This document shows positions 1-12,403 of a stretch of DNA of 64,000 nucleotides, piece by piece. The notes below the pieces were generated by a model. That model was not told where the DNA came from and made no database searches. It saw only the letters and a program-made list of their open reading frames with translations. This DNA is from Rhodoluna limnophila (GTDB lineage: Bacteria; Actinomycetota; Actinomycetes; Actinomycetales; Microbacteriaceae): NCBI GenBank assembly GCA_945883505.1, contig CAMCXL010000003.1, positions 62,001 through 126,000 on the forward strand. Reading direction: 5' to 3'. Position numbers and translations under genes: made by a program. Within the stretch, counting starts at the first letter, position 1; each line of letters starts with the position of its first letter.

Positions 1-1260
1 GGTCGTAACTCAAGAAACCGCAATCGCTACCGTGACCGTGACCGCAGACGCGGCGGTGGCGGCGGCGGAAATGACCGCGAAGAAGCAGAACCAGAGATTT
101 CCCCAGACGATGTTTTAATCAGCGTTGCTGGAATCCTTGATGTCCTAGACAACTACGCGTTTGTTAGAACCAGCGGCTACCTGCCAGGTCCCAACGACGT
201 TTACGTTTCTTTGGGCCAGGTCAAAAAGTATGGACTCAGAAAAGGTGACGCCGTAGTTGGCGCGATCCGCCAGCCACGTGAAGGCGAGGGCCAGGGTCGC
301 CAAAAGTTCAACGCGCTAGTTCGCGTTGACACCGTTAACGGTCTAGACCAGGACGCCTCCGCCGAGCGCGTCGAGTTCAGCAAGCTAACCCCGCTTTACC
401 CTCAGACCAGACTGCGTCTGGAGACCGAGCCAAATAAGCTTTCAACCCGAATCATCGACTTGGTAGCCCCAATCGGTAAGGGTCAGCGTGGACTAATTGT
501 TGCGCCTCCAAAGGCCGGTAAGACACTTATTCTCCAGGCCATTGCAAACTCAATTGCAGTGAACAACCCAGAGGTTCACTTGATGGTTGTCCTAGTAGAC
601 GAGCGTCCCGAGGAAGTTACCGACATGCAGCGAACAGTCAAGGGCGAAGTGATTGCTTCCACCTTCGACCGTCCAGCCGAAGATCACACCACAGTTGCAG
701 AACTTGCAATTGAGCGCGCCAAGCGTTTGGTTGAGCTGGGTCACGACGTTGTTGTTTTGCTTGACTCGATTACACGCCTTGGACGTGCTTACAACCTGAG
801 CGCTCCTGCGTCGGGTCGAGTTCTTTCCGGTGGTGTTGACTCGTCAGCGCTTTACCCACCAAAGAGATTCTTTGGTGCCGCCAGAAACATTGAAGATGGC
901 GGATCGCTAACTATTTTAGCTACCGCTCTAGTTGAGACCGGTTCCAAGATGGACGAAGTTATCTTCGAAGAGTTCAAGGGAACTGGAAACATGGAGCTTC
1001 GCTTGTCTAGATCACTTGCGGACAAGAGAATCTTCCCAGCGGTTGACCTAAACGCATCTGGCACCAGACGCGAAGAGATGCTGATGAACCCAGACGAGAC
1101 CAAAATCATTTGGAAGCTTCGTCGCGCTCTTGCAGGACTAGAGCAGCAGCAGGCCCTAGAGCTTGTTTTGAACAGACTCAAGGAAACCTCCAGCAACGTT
1201 GAGTTCCTAATGCAGGTTCAAAAGTCCATGCCTGTTCCTTCTGGTTCCGACGGAGAATAA
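1..1260 (+). CDS. rho: Transcription termination factor Rho (5' end outside window)
   Basis: Hexameric RNA-dependent ATPase that terminates transcription. The frame is open from base 1, so the gene is cut by the window edge and 419 residues are visible; the TTG at 211 is internal. The visible part opens with an Arg/Asp/Gly-rich stretch (about residues 1-30), the end of the basic insertion typical of actinobacterial Rho, then the cold-shock-like primary RNA-binding domain (about 36-90). The ATPase core has Walker A APPKAGKT (168-175), Walker B VVLLDS near 252, the motif RFFGAARN, and [12 protein letters not shown]. The stop codon shares one base with prfA, implying co-transcription and translational coupling. 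Identification is secure. Confidence 0.97.
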   Translation, partial: GRNSRNRNRYRDRDRRRGGGGGGNDREEAEPEISPDDVLISVAGILDVLDNYAFVRTSGYLPGPNDVYVSLGQVKKYGLRKGDAVVGAIRQPREGEGQGRQKFNALVRVDTVNGLDQDASAERVEFSKLTPLYPQTRLRLETEPNKLSTRIIDLVAPIGKGQRGLIVAPPKAGKTLILQAIANSIAVNNPEVHLMVVLVDERPEEVTDMQRTVKGEVIASTFDRPAEDHTTVAELAIERAKRLVELGHDVVVLLDSITRLGRAYNLSAPASGRVLSGGVDSSALYPPKRFFGAARNIEDGGSLTILATALVETGSKMDEVIFEEFKGTGNMELRLSRSLADKRIFPAVDLNASGTRREEMLMNPDETKIIWKLRRALAGLEQQQALELVLNRLKETSSNVEFLMQVQKSMPVPSGSDGE

Positions 1261-2336
1261 TGCTTGATTCAGTCCAGCCCCTGCTGGCTGAGCATGCCTC
1301 GCTTCAGGAGCAGTTATCCGATGCAGCAGTGCATCAGAATCCGGCCTTGGCTAAAAAACTCAACCGACGCTACGCGGAGGTAAGTGCGATTGTTTCGGCC
1401 TACCACCAGCTAGTTGAACTAAACGATGACCTGGCGGCCACCAAGGAACTTGCCAAAGAAGACGAAGCATTCGCATCTGAACTACCGGCAGTTGAACAAA
1501 GGGTCACCGAGGCTCAAGAAAAGCTTCGTCGCCTCTTGATTCCAAGAGATCCGGATGACGGTCGCGACATCATCATGGAAATCAAAGCCGGTGAAGGCGG
1601 TGCGGAGTCCGCACTGTTTGCAGCGGACCTGCTTCGGATGTATATCCAGTACTCCAATTCCAAGGGTTGGAAGACCGAGATTTTAGACAAGAATGAATCG
1701 GACCTTGGCGGCTACAAGGATGTTCAGCTTGCAATTAAGGGAAATTCCAACGACCCCGCTGAGGGAGTCTGGGCTCACCTGAAGTATGAGGGTGGAGTCC
1801 ACCGAGTTCAGCGCGTTCCGGTAACCGAAACTCAAGGCCGAATTCACACCTCCGCAGCCGGAGTCTTGGTCTTTCCTGAAGTTGACGAGCCCGAAGAAGT
1901 TGAGATTAGCCAAAACGATATTCGTGTTGACGTCTTCCGCTCATCGGGTCCCGGTGGTCAGTCCGTAAACACTACCGACTCAGCCGTTCGAATCACGCAC
2001 CTTGCCACCGGCATTGTGGTTTCTATGCAGAACGAAAAGTCACAGCTGCAAAACCGGGAAGCTGCGATGCGCGTACTCCGCGCTAGATTACTGGCCGCCA
2101 AACAAGAGGCAATTGATGCGGAGCAGTCAGCGGCAAGAAAATCCCAGGTTCGAAGCGTTGACCGATCAGAACGAATTCGTACCTACAACTTCCCAGAGAA
2201 CCGAATTGCCGATCACCGCACCGGATACAAGTCTTATAACTTGGATCAAGTAATGGATGGAGCGTTGGAGCCGGTTGTGCAAAGCGCAATCCAGACCGAC
2301 GAAGAAGCCAGACTGGCAGCGCTAGGGGATAAGTAA
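1260..2336 (+). CDS. prfA: Peptide chain release factor 1
   Basis: Recognises UAA and UAG stop codons and triggers peptide release. The 358-residue length is normal for RF1. The catalytic GGQ motif is at residues 232-234 (context [11 protein letters not shown]), the target of PrmC methylation. The codon-recognition tripeptide is PVT (187-189), the P-x-T form that marks RF1 rather than RF2 (SPF). The ATG overlaps the last base of the rho stop (TAATG). The following gene is its own methyltransferase, beginning directly after the stop. Confidence 0.97.
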   Translation: MLDSVQPLLAEHASLQEQLSDAAVHQNPALAKKLNRRYAEVSAIVSAYHQLVELNDDLAATKELAKEDEAFASELPAVEQRVTEAQEKLRRLLIPRDPDDGRDIIMEIKAGEGGAESALFAADLLRMYIQYSNSKGWKTEILDKNESDLGGYKDVQLAIKGNSNDPAEGVWAHLKYEGGVHRVQRVPVTETQGRIHTSAAGVLVFPEVDEPEEVEISQNDIRVDVFRSSGPGGQSVNTTDSAVRITHLATGIVVSMQNEKSQLQNREAAMRVLRARLLAAKQEAIDAEQSAARKSQVRSVDRSERIRTYNFPENRIADHRTGYKSYNLDQVMDGALEPVVQSAIQTDEEARLAALGDK

Positions 2337-3188
2337 TTGCTTATCTCGGAGGCTCTGGAAATGGCAACCGACAAGCTATCTTCAGCCGGAGTGCTATCCC
2401 CAAGTGTTGATGCCGAGCTACTTGGCTGTTTCGTTCTAGGCGTTCCAAGATCTGAACTAGCAATGCTGACCCTAAGTGATCAACCATTTCCTGAAAACAA
2501 AGTTGGCGAGTATTTGCTTGCGGTTTCTAGAAGAGAAAAGCGAGAACCACTCCAGCACATCACAGGCATTGCTCCCTTTAGACATTTAGAGCTACAGGTT
2601 GGACCGGGGGTTTTTATCCCACGCCCCGAAACTGAACAGTTGGTTCAGCTCGCGATAGAAATGATCAAGGATATTCAGAATCCACGCGTGGTTGATCTGT
2701 GCTCTGGAAGCGGGGCTATTGCAATCGCTCTTGCAACCGAGATAGCAGGTGCCGAGGTTTACTCTGTTGAAGCCTCCGAACAAGCTTTTGGTTTTCTAGA
2801 GCGCAACTACCAAAAGTATGGGCTCGATTCGAGATCCGCCAAGAATGCAGATCTCGCCGAGGCGTTTGATGAGCTTGAAGGAAAGCTGGATTTGGTGATT
2901 TCAAATCCTCCCTATATCCCAGATGCTGCGGTTCCGATTGACTTAGAAGTCCAGCTTCACGAACCGAGCCTGGCTCTTTACGGAGGAGAAGATGGGCTGG
3001 ATGTCATCCGCAGGATTTCATCCAGGGCCCTTCATTTACTAAAGCCTTCAGGCCTTGTCTTGATTGAGCATTCGGACTCTCAGGCCCTTGCAATCAGTGA
3101 ACTACTATTAACAGAAGGCTGGCTCGAAGTGATCTCGAGTCAAGACCTAGCCGGCAAAGACCGGATGATTTCAGCAAGAAAGCCCTAG
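2337..3188 (+). CDS. prmC: Release factor glutamine methyltransferase PrmC
   Basis: SAM-dependent enzyme that N5-methylates the Gln of the release-factor GGQ motif. The 283-residue protein has an N-terminal helical domain (about 1-85) and a Rossmann methyltransferase domain with the SAM-binding loop DLCSGSGAIA (about 121-130). The catalytic NPPY motif is at 190-193. The start is TTG directly abutting the prfA stop, with no spacer, so translation is probably coupled. The pairing with prfA is the usual bacterial arrangement. Confidence 0.95.
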   Translation: MLISEALEMATDKLSSAGVLSPSVDAELLGCFVLGVPRSELAMLTLSDQPFPENKVGEYLLAVSRREKREPLQHITGIAPFRHLELQVGPGVFIPRPETEQLVQLAIEMIKDIQNPRVVDLCSGSGAIAIALATEIAGAEVYSVEASEQAFGFLERNYQKYGLDSRSAKNADLAEAFDELEGKLDLVISNPPYIPDAAVPIDLEVQLHEPSLALYGGEDGLDVIRRISSRALHLLKPSGLVLIEHSDSQALAISELLLTEGWLEVISSQDLAGKDRMISARKP

Positions 3189-3211
3189 CGGCAATATCAA
3201 GAGGCGGTGTT

Positions 3212-3901
3212 TTGGTGGAGCGCATTTACGACTGTTCTCTCGACACCGATTTACTCACCGGCATGAGACTTGCGAAAGTTTCTCTAGGTCGTAAAGAGCT
3301 TGTTGTGTTTCCAACCGACACCGTTTACGGTCTCGCCTGCGACGCGTTCTCGCACGAGGGTGTGCAAAAACTTCTCGATGCTAAAGGCAGAGATAGGCAG
3401 TCACCCCCTCCAGTGCTAATTGGCAATGCCGCAGCTCTCGAGGGTTTGGCCAAGGACGTTCCGCAGTTGGCTAAAAAACTCGCCGAGACTTTCTGGCCCG
3501 GAGCACTAACGATTATCTTGAAAGCTCAGCCTTCCTTAACTTGGGACCTAGGCGAAACCAAGGGCACAGTTGCACTTCGGATGCCAGATCACAAAATTGC
3601 CCTCGCACTGTTGCAAGAAACTGGACCGCTTGCGGTATCGAGTGCAAACCTGACCGGCGAACCGGCTGCAACCACTTGCCAGCAGGCTGAGCAGTATTTA
3701 GGCAACAAGGTCAAGGTATACCTTGACGGTGGATCAAGCCCCAAGGGCGAGGCGTCAACCATTGTTGACATGACAGACCTGGTAGAGACGGTTTCTGATG
3801 GCGGCGAGGTTATTACAACCGGCAAGGTCAAAATTGTTAGGCGCGGAGCATTGAGCGAGAAAAAGCTTGCCAGCGTGCTCGGCGATTTCTTAGAGGCCTA
3901 A
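3212..3901 (+). CDS. tsaC: L-threonylcarbamoyladenylate synthase (Sua5/YrdC family)
   Basis: Makes threonylcarbamoyl-AMP from threonine, bicarbonate and ATP, the first step of t6A37 modification of ANN-decoding tRNAs. The YrdC fold is recognised by FPTDTVYGLACDA (about residue 33 on), LIGN, FWPGALTIIL, VALRMPDH and PLAVSSANLTG. At 229 residues it is the short TsaC-like form without a full Sua5 C-terminal domain. Two adjacent starts are possible, TTG at 3212 or GTG at 3215; a purine-rich GAGGCGG begins at 3201. It lies 23 bases after prmC in the same operon, as in many actinobacteria. Confidence 0.93.
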   Translation: MVERIYDCSLDTDLLTGMRLAKVSLGRKELVVFPTDTVYGLACDAFSHEGVQKLLDAKGRDRQSPPPVLIGNAAALEGLAKDVPQLAKKLAETFWPGALTIILKAQPSLTWDLGETKGTVALRMPDHKIALALLQETGPLAVSSANLTGEPAATTCQQAEQYLGNKVKVYLDGGSSPKGEASTIVDMTDLVETVSDGGEVITTGKVKIVRRGALSEKKLASVLGDFLEA

Positions 3902-3903
3902 CC

Positions 3904-5013
3904 GTGAGAGCGTATTTGCTGATTATGGCGGTTGCCGCAGTGGTGACCTTCGCGGCTACTTTTTTGACTCTAAAGCTAAGCCGAAAGCACTCGATCATGC
4001 CCGAGATTCGAGAGCGCGATGTTCATACCGATCCGACCCCTCGAATTGGTGGCTTGGCGATGCTGGTTGGTTTTCTGGTTTCGCTTGCAGTTGCAGCATC
4101 GCTTGGCTGGTTCCGTTCGGTTTTCGATGACCCGATTCACATCCTTGCCATTGCCGCTGCCGCGACGTTGATTGCCGTTATTGGGGTTTTGGATGACATC
4201 TTGGATTTGGACTGGACAATCAAGTTGGCCGGCCAATTCATGGCGGCTGGAATCTTGGCCTGGCAGGGCGTTCAGATTGTTTCCTTGCCAATCGGTGGCT
4301 TGATAATCGGAAGCTACGGGGTTTCCATAATCGTCACTATTTTTGTCACCGTCCTGGTGATGAATGCTGTGAACTTCATCGACGGGTTGGATGGCTTGGT
4401 TGCCGGGGTTGTTCTAATCGGAACCGGTGTCTTCTTTTTGTATACCTACCTACTGGTTCAGCAGACTTCACCGACAAACTACTTCAACCTGGCATCACTA
4501 ATTTCAGCCATAGTAATCGGCGTCACCTTAGGGTTCCTACCGTTGAACTGGCACAAGGCAAAAATCTTTATGGGAGACAGTGGAGCGATGCTGCTCGGTC
4601 TTCTAATGGCCACATCAGCCCTTGCGGTAACCGGCCAAGTTGACCCAGCTGCGGTTTCCAGCGAAGTCTTGGCCCCAGCGTTTCTGCCTCTGATCTTGCC
4701 GCTGGCAATCTTGCTGTTGCCGCTTTTAGACCTTACCCTTGCGGTGCTTCGAAGGATGAGAGCCGGCAAGTCACCATTTGCAGCCGACCGAAAGCATATT
4801 CACCACAAGCTGCAGGATTTTGGTCACAGCCACATCGGTTCCGTAATGGTGTTTTACCTTTGGACAACCGTAATCTCGCTAAGTGCCTTGGCATTGCTGT
4901 TTCTTCCAGAGGGGGTCGTGGTGGCTCTAACTGTGGCAGCGGCGATTCCAGTTTTGACCTACACAGTTTGGCCGGTTCTAGAACGAAGAAGAAAGCGAGC
5001 TAACGCAAAATGA
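3904..5013 (+). CDS. Undecaprenyl-phosphate sugar-1-phosphate transferase (WecA/Rfe type)
   Basis: Integral membrane enzyme of the MraY/WecA family. It transfers a sugar-1-phosphate, by family usually GlcNAc-1-P, to a polyprenyl phosphate to start a cell-wall glycopolymer. The 369-residue protein has about ten membrane segments. Family motifs are DPTPRIGG (near 42), GVLDDILDLDW (near 95), NAVNFIDGLDGL (near 152), FMGDSGAM (near 222) and the HIHH loop (near 299), expected for WecA rather than MraY. The start is GTG two bases after tsaC. Its 3' end overlaps the next gene by ATGA. The position just before the ATP synthase operon matches rfe in mycobacteria; the exact sugar is not determined. Confidence 0.88.
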   Translation: MRAYLLIMAVAAVVTFAATFLTLKLSRKHSIMPEIRERDVHTDPTPRIGGLAMLVGFLVSLAVAASLGWFRSVFDDPIHILAIAAAATLIAVIGVLDDILDLDWTIKLAGQFMAAGILAWQGVQIVSLPIGGLIIGSYGVSIIVTIFVTVLVMNAVNFIDGLDGLVAGVVLIGTGVFFLYTYLLVQQTSPTNYFNLASLISAIVIGVTLGFLPLNWHKAKIFMGDSGAMLLGLLMATSALAVTGQVDPAAVSSEVLAPAFLPLILPLAILLLPLLDLTLAVLRRMRAGKSPFAADRKHIHHKLQDFGHSHIGSVMVFYLWTTVISLSALALLFLPEGVVVALTVAAAIPVLTYTVWPVLERRRKRANAK

Positions 5014-5420
5014 AGCCCTCCACCAACGCCGATCAACTTTTCAAGAAGGTTCTAGGACAGACTGCTTTACTGACCGGCCTAATAGCCTCGGTTGGGTCAG
5101 TCGCCGGATACTTCGTTGAGGGTGCCAACGGCGTGGTGAGTGCGCTTATTGGATCGGCGTTGGCCTTTGTGTTTGGAGCCTTAACCGTGATAAGCATGCT
5201 GGTCGGTCGAAGGCTTTCGCTGGCTGGCTTTTTTGGTGTGGTGATGGGCGGTTGGCTAGTAAAGCTAATCGGATTCGCCTTGCTAGCAAGAGCCCTCCAA
5301 GGGGCCGAGTTTATAAATGGTCCAGTGCTGTTCTTGACCCTGGTTGCTGCCATCTTGGGGTCGCTGGTAATCGACAGTATTGCCGTGCTTTCGGCCAGAA
5401 TCCCCGTGGTCGAGGCCTAG
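5010..5420 (+). CDS. AtpI-like small membrane protein
   Basis: A 136-residue, strongly hydrophobic protein with four predicted membrane helices (roughly residues 16-36, 40-62, 70-92 and 98-125). Sequence motifs are weak. Position is the main argument: it overlaps the glycosyltransferase by four bases (ATGA) and precedes atpB, where AtpI or the mycobacterial Rv1303-like protein is found. AtpI proteins assist assembly of the c-ring or ion uptake; that role here is inferred from context only. Confidence 0.7.
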   Translation: MKPSTNADQLFKKVLGQTALLTGLIASVGSVAGYFVEGANGVVSALIGSALAFVFGALTVISMLVGRRLSLAGFFGVVMGGWLVKLIGFALLARALQGAEFINGPVLFLTLVAAILGSLVIDSIAVLSARIPVVEA

Positions 5421-5464
5421 TTTTTTCTTGATACACTTTTCAAGATGCCGCAACTTATTGGGCA

Positions 5465-5491
5465 TTGACACTGTAAATCGCCGCGATAAAT
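5465..5491 (+). promoter_or_regulatory. Possible promoter of the atp operon
   Basis: The 108-base gap before atpB contains TTGACA (5465-5470), a perfect -35 hexamer, followed after 15 bases by ATAAAT (5486-5491), a fair -10. A second candidate is an extended -10-like TGCTAGATA (5515-5523) only five bases before the atpB ATG. Just after the atpI-like stop there is a short inverted repeat CTTGA/TCAAG (5427-5431 and 5440-5444). The spacer is shorter than ideal, so the call is tentative. Confidence 0.35.
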
Positions 5492-5528
5492 CGCCCCGAA
5501 ACAGGAGCCAGCCCTGCTAGATAACGCA

Positions 5529-6631
<1,103 letters not shown>

Positions 6632-6650
6632 TTCAAGTAGGGACTAAGCA

Positions 6651-7199
6651 ATGATTTCAAGGATCATCGTCGCTGCAGCAGAGACAGAGGCTAAAAACCC
6701 TCTTCTGCCAGCTGACTACGACATCCTTTGGTCGTCGGTCGTTTTCGCGATCATGCTGACGTTTTTCTGGTTCAAGGTTCTTCCTAATTTCAAGAAGACT
6801 TTGGATGAGAGAACCGAGGCAATCGAGGGACGCCTGGCTGCTGCCGAGAAGGCTCAGGCCGAGGCAGCTGCTAAGACAGATGAGATCTCAAAGGCTCAAG
6901 AAAATAATCGCGCCGAAGCTAGCGCAATTCGTGAAGAGGCACGCGCCGAAGGCGCAGCCATCCTTGCCGAATTGAAAGAGCAAGCTCAGGCCGAGGCAGC
7001 TCGCATCACCCAAACTGCAAAAGCGCAGATTGAGGCTGAAAGGCAGGCTGCACTTATTTCCTTGAGAAGTGAAGTTGGTTCTATGGCAATCGATCTAGCC
7101 TCCAAGGTTGTGAGCGAAAGCCTGAAGGACAGTGCAACAGCCGCCAAGGTTGTTGACGACTTCTTGAAAGACATCGAGTCTTCAAAGGCAGGCAACTAA
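6651..7199 (+). CDS. atpF: ATP synthase Fo subunit b
   Basis: Peripheral stalk subunit linking the membrane sector to F1. The 182-residue protein has one membrane segment (about 26-46, ILWSSVVFAIMLTFFWFKVL), then a long Ala/Glu/Lys-rich coiled coil (about 50-150) and a C-terminal part that binds delta. The first 20 residues are a polar leader ending before the helix. It begins 19 bases after atpE and ends five bases before atpH. Confidence 0.95.
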   Translation: MISRIIVAAAETEAKNPLLPADYDILWSSVVFAIMLTFFWFKVLPNFKKTLDERTEAIEGRLAAAEKAQAEAAAKTDEISKAQENNRAEASAIREEARAEGAAILAELKEQAQAEAARITQTAKAQIEAERQAALISLRSEVGSMAIDLASKVVSESLKDSATAAKVVDDFLKDIESSKAGN

Positions 7200-7204
7200 A
7201 GAAC

Positions 7205-8008
7205 ATGTCCAGCTCAACTAGACAAGCGGTAGCAGCGGCTAAGCAGATTATTACGCCTCTGCTGCAAGATGCTGACCTGAAGTTTGCGGAAGAACTTTTC
7301 GCAATCGGCTCGGCTGTGTCTGAATCTAAGCAACTGCGCAACATTCTCTCGGACCCTTCCTCCGAGATTGACGGCAAGAAAGCGGCCCTAGCGGCGGTTT
7401 TTGGCAAGAGCGTTTCCTCAAAGAGTGTTGACTTCGTTGCGAAGCTAGTTGATCTTCGCTGGTCTAGTGGCCAGGACCTAGTTCGCGCTCTAGAGCAACT
7501 AGCAGTTCACTCGGTTGCGGCAATCGCAGCTAAGGCGAACCAGCTAGAGGCCCTAGAAGCAGAGCTGTTTGGGTTCCGTCAGGTGGTTGATTCAGACCAG
7601 GAGCTTCAGATCGCACTTGCCTCCAGGCAAGCATCGAGCGACCAGAAGATAGTTCTTGTAAACAACCTTTTGGGCAGCAAGTTTGGCCCTGAGGCAGGGC
7701 TATTGATTCGCTTCGCGGTGGTTGGTTCAACCAAGCGTCGCCTGGCAGTTGTTTTAGAGCAGTTTGGAAAGCTACTGGCGGCTTATGCGGAGCGCCTGGT
7801 TGCGAATGTAACAGTTGCGGCTGCGCTGAGCGATGCGCAGCGAGCTGCTTTAGAGGCAGCACTTTCCAAAACTCACGGACACGCGCTAAGAATGAACATT
7901 GAGGTAGACCCAGCAATCCTCGGTGGCGTAAAGGTACAAATCGCTGGAGAAATTATCGACGGTAGCGTTGCTAACCGTCTCAAGCAAGCAAGGATGATGC
8001 TGGCTTAG
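7205..8008 (+). CDS. atpH: ATP synthase F1 subunit delta
   Basis: Connects the peripheral stalk to the top of the alpha3beta3 head. At 267 residues it is longer than the roughly 180-residue proteobacterial protein, as is usual for non-mycobacterial actinobacteria; it is not the b-delta fusion of mycobacteria, since a separate complete atpF precedes it. The C-terminal segment VDPAILGGVKVQIAGEIIDGS is the recognisable OSCP/delta signature. Confidence 0.94.
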   Translation: MSSSTRQAVAAAKQIITPLLQDADLKFAEELFAIGSAVSESKQLRNILSDPSSEIDGKKAALAAVFGKSVSSKSVDFVAKLVDLRWSSGQDLVRALEQLAVHSVAAIAAKANQLEALEAELFGFRQVVDSDQELQIALASRQASSDQKIVLVNNLLGSKFGPEAGLLIRFAVVGSTKRRLAVVLEQFGKLLAAYAERLVANVTVAAALSDAQRAALEAALSKTHGHALRMNIEVDPAILGGVKVQIAGEIIDGSVANRLKQARMMLA

Positions 8009-8052
8009 GCCAACATCTAATACGGGGTTCGCCCCAGAAGTAGAGGAAGCAC

Positions 8053-9690
8053 ATGGCAGATCTGAAAATCAGCCCAGATGAGATTCGCGACGCCCTGAAG
8101 GGATTCGTGAACTCCTATGAGTCAGACAAGGCCTCTCGAAACGAGGTGGGCCACGTAATCGACGCCGGTGACGGTATCGCGCACGTTGAAGGTCTTCCAA
8201 GTGCGATGGCCAACGAGCTACTGAAGTTCGCTGACGGCACCCTAGGTCTTGCTCTAAACCTTGACGAGCGTGAGATCGGTACCGTTGTGCTCGGAAACTT
8301 CGAGGGCATTGAAGAAGGTATGGAAGTGCAGCGCACCGGCGAGGTACTCTCTGTTCCGGTTGGCGACAACTTCCTGGGTCGAGTTGTCGACCCGCTTGGA
8401 AACCCAATCGATGGCCAGGGCGAGATCAAAGCTGAAGCTCGTCGCGCACTGGAGCTTCAGGCTCCTGGCGTTATGGCTAGAAAGTCAGTTCACGAGCCAC
8501 TTCAGACCGGAATCAAGGCAATCGACGCCATGATCCCAGTTGGTCGCGGACAGCGTCAGCTGATCATTGGTGACCGCCAGACCGGTAAGACTGCGATCGC
8601 CATCGACACGATTATTAACCAAAAGGCTAACTGGGCAACCGGAGACGCCAACAAGCAGGTTCGCTGCATCTATGTTGCAATCGGACAGAAGGGTTCAACC
8701 ATCGCCGGCGTAAAGGCTGCTTTGGAAGAGGCAGGCGCGATGGAGTACACAACAATCGTGGCTTCTCCAGCTTCTGACCCAGCAGGATTTAAGTACCTGG
8801 CTCCATACACCGGCAGTGCCATTGGTCAGCACTGGATGTATGGCGGCAAGCATGTTCTGATCATCTTCGATGATCTTTCCAAGCAGGCCGAGGCCTACCG
8901 TGCGGTATCGCTTCTTCTACGTCGCCCACCGGGCCGCGAAGCATATCCTGGCGACGTCTTCTACCTACACTCCCGTTTGCTAGAGCGTTGCGCGAAGCTA
9001 AACGATGCACTCGGTGCCGGTTCGATGACTGGATTACCAATCATCGAAACCAAGGCGAACGACGTCTCGGCATATATTCCAACCAACGTGATTTCGATCA
9101 CCGACGGGCAGATCTTCCTGCAGTCTGACCTGTTTAACGCCAACCAGCGTCCAGCTATTGACGTAGGTATCTCGGTTTCTCGAGTTGGAGGTGCAGCTCA
9201 GGTAAAGGGAATCAAGAAGGTTTCTGGAACTCTGAAGTTGGAGCTTGCGCAGTATCGCTCGCTCGAGGCCTTCGCAATGTTCGCATCTGACCTTGATGCC
9301 GCATCTCGTCAGCAGCTAGCTCGTGGAGCAAGACTGATGGAGCTTCTAAAGCAGCCTCAGTACTCTCCATATCCAGTTGAAGACCAGACCGTTTCGATCT
9401 GGGCCGGTACCTCGGGCAAGCTTGACGAGGTTCCAGTTGAGGACGTTCTTCGCTTCGAGTCTGAGTTCTTGGACTACCTAAAGCGCAACTCTCAGGCACT
9501 AACAACAATTCGTGAAACCGGAAACCTTGAGGACGACACAGGTCGTGAACTCGAGGGCGCAATCGAGAAGTTCAAGAAGAGCTTCCAGACCGGTCAGGGT
9601 GTCCCTCTGGCATCGGTTGGCAACGAAACTGTTGCAGCGATGGGCGAAGAAGAAGTAAACCAGGAAAAAATCGTAAAGCAGAAGCGCTAA
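8053..9690 (+). CDS. atpA: ATP synthase F1 subunit alpha
   Basis: Non-catalytic nucleotide-binding subunit of the F1 head, 545 residues. The beta-barrel N-terminus is followed by Walker A GDRQTGKT (173-180), Walker B region [17 protein letters not shown], and the family signature [13 protein letters not shown] containing the arginine finger (near 380). The C-terminus has an actinobacterial extension ending in basic residues. AGAGGAAG lies just upstream of the ATG. Confidence 0.98.
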   Translation: MADLKISPDEIRDALKGFVNSYESDKASRNEVGHVIDAGDGIAHVEGLPSAMANELLKFADGTLGLALNLDEREIGTVVLGNFEGIEEGMEVQRTGEVLSVPVGDNFLGRVVDPLGNPIDGQGEIKAEARRALELQAPGVMARKSVHEPLQTGIKAIDAMIPVGRGQRQLIIGDRQTGKTAIAIDTIINQKANWATGDANKQVRCIYVAIGQKGSTIAGVKAALEEAGAMEYTTIVASPASDPAGFKYLAPYTGSAIGQHWMYGGKHVLIIFDDLSKQAEAYRAVSLLLRRPPGREAYPGDVFYLHSRLLERCAKLNDALGAGSMTGLPIIETKANDVSAYIPTNVISITDGQIFLQSDLFNANQRPAIDVGISVSRVGGAAQVKGIKKVSGTLKLELAQYRSLEAFAMFASDLDAASRQQLARGARLMELLKQPQYSPYPVEDQTVSIWAGTSGKLDEVPVEDVLRFESEFLDYLKRNSQALTTIRETGNLEDDTGRELEGAIEKFKKSFQTGQGVPLASVGNETVAAMGEEEVNQEKIVKQKR

Positions 9691-9732
9691 GCGCTTTTTG
9701 CTTGAGTGAAGAGCAGAAGAAAGGAGTAGGAA

Positions 9733-10641
9733 ATGGGAGCACAGCTAAGGGTCTACCGTCAGAAGATTAAGTCGGCACAGACCACCAAGAAAATCACTCG
9801 CGCCATGGAGTTGATTTCGGCATCCCGTATCTACAAAGCGCAGCAGCGCGTTGCAGCCTCTACTCCTTACTCAAGAGCTGTCACCCGCGCGGTGTCAGCT
9901 GTTGCCACTTACTCAAACATCGACCACCCGCTAACAACTGAGCCAGAGACCATCGATCGCGCCGCGATTGTTATCTTCACCTCAGACCGCGGTTTGGCCG
10001 GAGCATTTTCTTCGAACGTTCTAAAAGAAGTTGAGCAGCTCACCACTTTGCTCAAATCTCAGGGCAAGGATGTTGTTTACTACCTGGTTGGTCGAAAGGC
10101 AGTTGGTTATTTCAACTTCCGTCGTCGAATCGCGAGGCAGCAGTGGATTGGTGGTACCGACCTTCCTGAGTTTGATACCGCTAAGGCAATCGCAGATGCT
10201 GTCTTGGCTGATTTCAACACCGAGGCCAAAGAAGGCGGAGTAGATGAGATCCACATGGTTTACAACCGCTTCGTTTCGATGATCGCTCAGGTCCCGGAGG
10301 TAGTTCGCCTACTTCCACTTGAGGTCGTCGAGGGTATTGAGCCGCCATCCAAGTCCGAGGTTTTCCCGCTTTATGAGTTTGAGCCAGATGTGAACAAGGT
10401 GCTTGATGCACTTCTTCCGGTTTACATCGAAAGCCGGATCTTCAACGCCATGCTTCAGTCTGCGGCCTCCGAGCACGCAGCTCGCCAGAAGGCGATGAAG
10501 AGCGCAACCGACAACGCACAGAAGTTGATCTTGAACTACACCCAGCTAAGCAACCAGGCACGTCAGTCCGAAATTACCCAGCAGATTTCCGAAATCGTCG
10601 GTGGAGCAGATGCCCTGTCCACTAAAGGCGACGAGGACTAA
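9733..10641 (+). CDS. atpG: ATP synthase F1 subunit gamma
   Basis: Rotor shaft of F1, 302 residues. The N-terminal helix ([20 protein letters not shown]) and the C-terminal helix ([17 protein letters not shown]) are the conserved coiled-coil halves that turn inside the head. The central Rossmann-like domain includes [27 protein letters not shown] before the ATG is a good ribosome-binding site. The order alpha-gamma-beta-epsilon is standard. Confidence 0.97.
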   Translation: MGAQLRVYRQKIKSAQTTKKITRAMELISASRIYKAQQRVAASTPYSRAVTRAVSAVATYSNIDHPLTTEPETIDRAAIVIFTSDRGLAGAFSSNVLKEVEQLTTLLKSQGKDVVYYLVGRKAVGYFNFRRRIARQQWIGGTDLPEFDTAKAIADAVLADFNTEAKEGGVDEIHMVYNRFVSMIAQVPEVVRLLPLEVVEGIEPPSKSEVFPLYEFEPDVNKVLDALLPVYIESRIFNAMLQSAASEHAARQKAMKSATDNAQKLILNYTQLSNQARQSEITQQISEIVGGADALSTKGDED

Positions 10642-12105
<1,464 letters not shown>

Positions 12106-12107
12106 CT

Positions 12108-12374
12108 TTGTCCGAAAAAACGCTAAAAGTAGAACTAGTCTCGGCCGCCTCGTCGGTTTGGTCCGGTACCGCCAAAATGGTGGTAGCCAAAACCGTCGAG
12201 GGCGAGATTGGTCTATTGCCGGGCCACGAGCCGATGCTTGCCATTCTGGCAAGCGGTGAAGTTCGTGTGACTTTGCCTGAGGGTGACGTGATGAAGTTCA
12301 GCGCCGAGGATGGCTTTCTAAGTGTTGAGCACGATGTTGTAACGGTAGTTGCTCGAAACGCTGCGCTGGTTTAG
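12108..12374 (+). CDS. atpC: ATP synthase F1 subunit epsilon (short form)
   Basis: Central stalk subunit. Only 88 residues: the N-terminal beta-sandwich is complete (EGEIGLLPGHEPMLAIL), but the C-terminal two-helix domain that inhibits ATP hydrolysis in E. coli is absent. Short epsilon subunits are common in actinobacteria, so this is not a truncation unique to this strain. The start is TTG two bases after the atpD stop. It is the last gene of the operon. Confidence 0.94.
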   Translation: MSEKTLKVELVSAASSVWSGTAKMVVAKTVEGEIGLLPGHEPMLAILASGEVRVTLPEGDVMKFSAEDGFLSVEHDVVTVVARNAALV

Positions 12375-12403
12375 GGGCATATCCCAATAAGGACGGTGCG
12401 AAA

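Noticed and set aside
12108..12374. Frameshift or truncation of atpC because of its 88-residue length
   Set aside because: Short epsilon subunits without the C-terminal helices are normal in actinobacteria, and the reading frame is clean to its stop.
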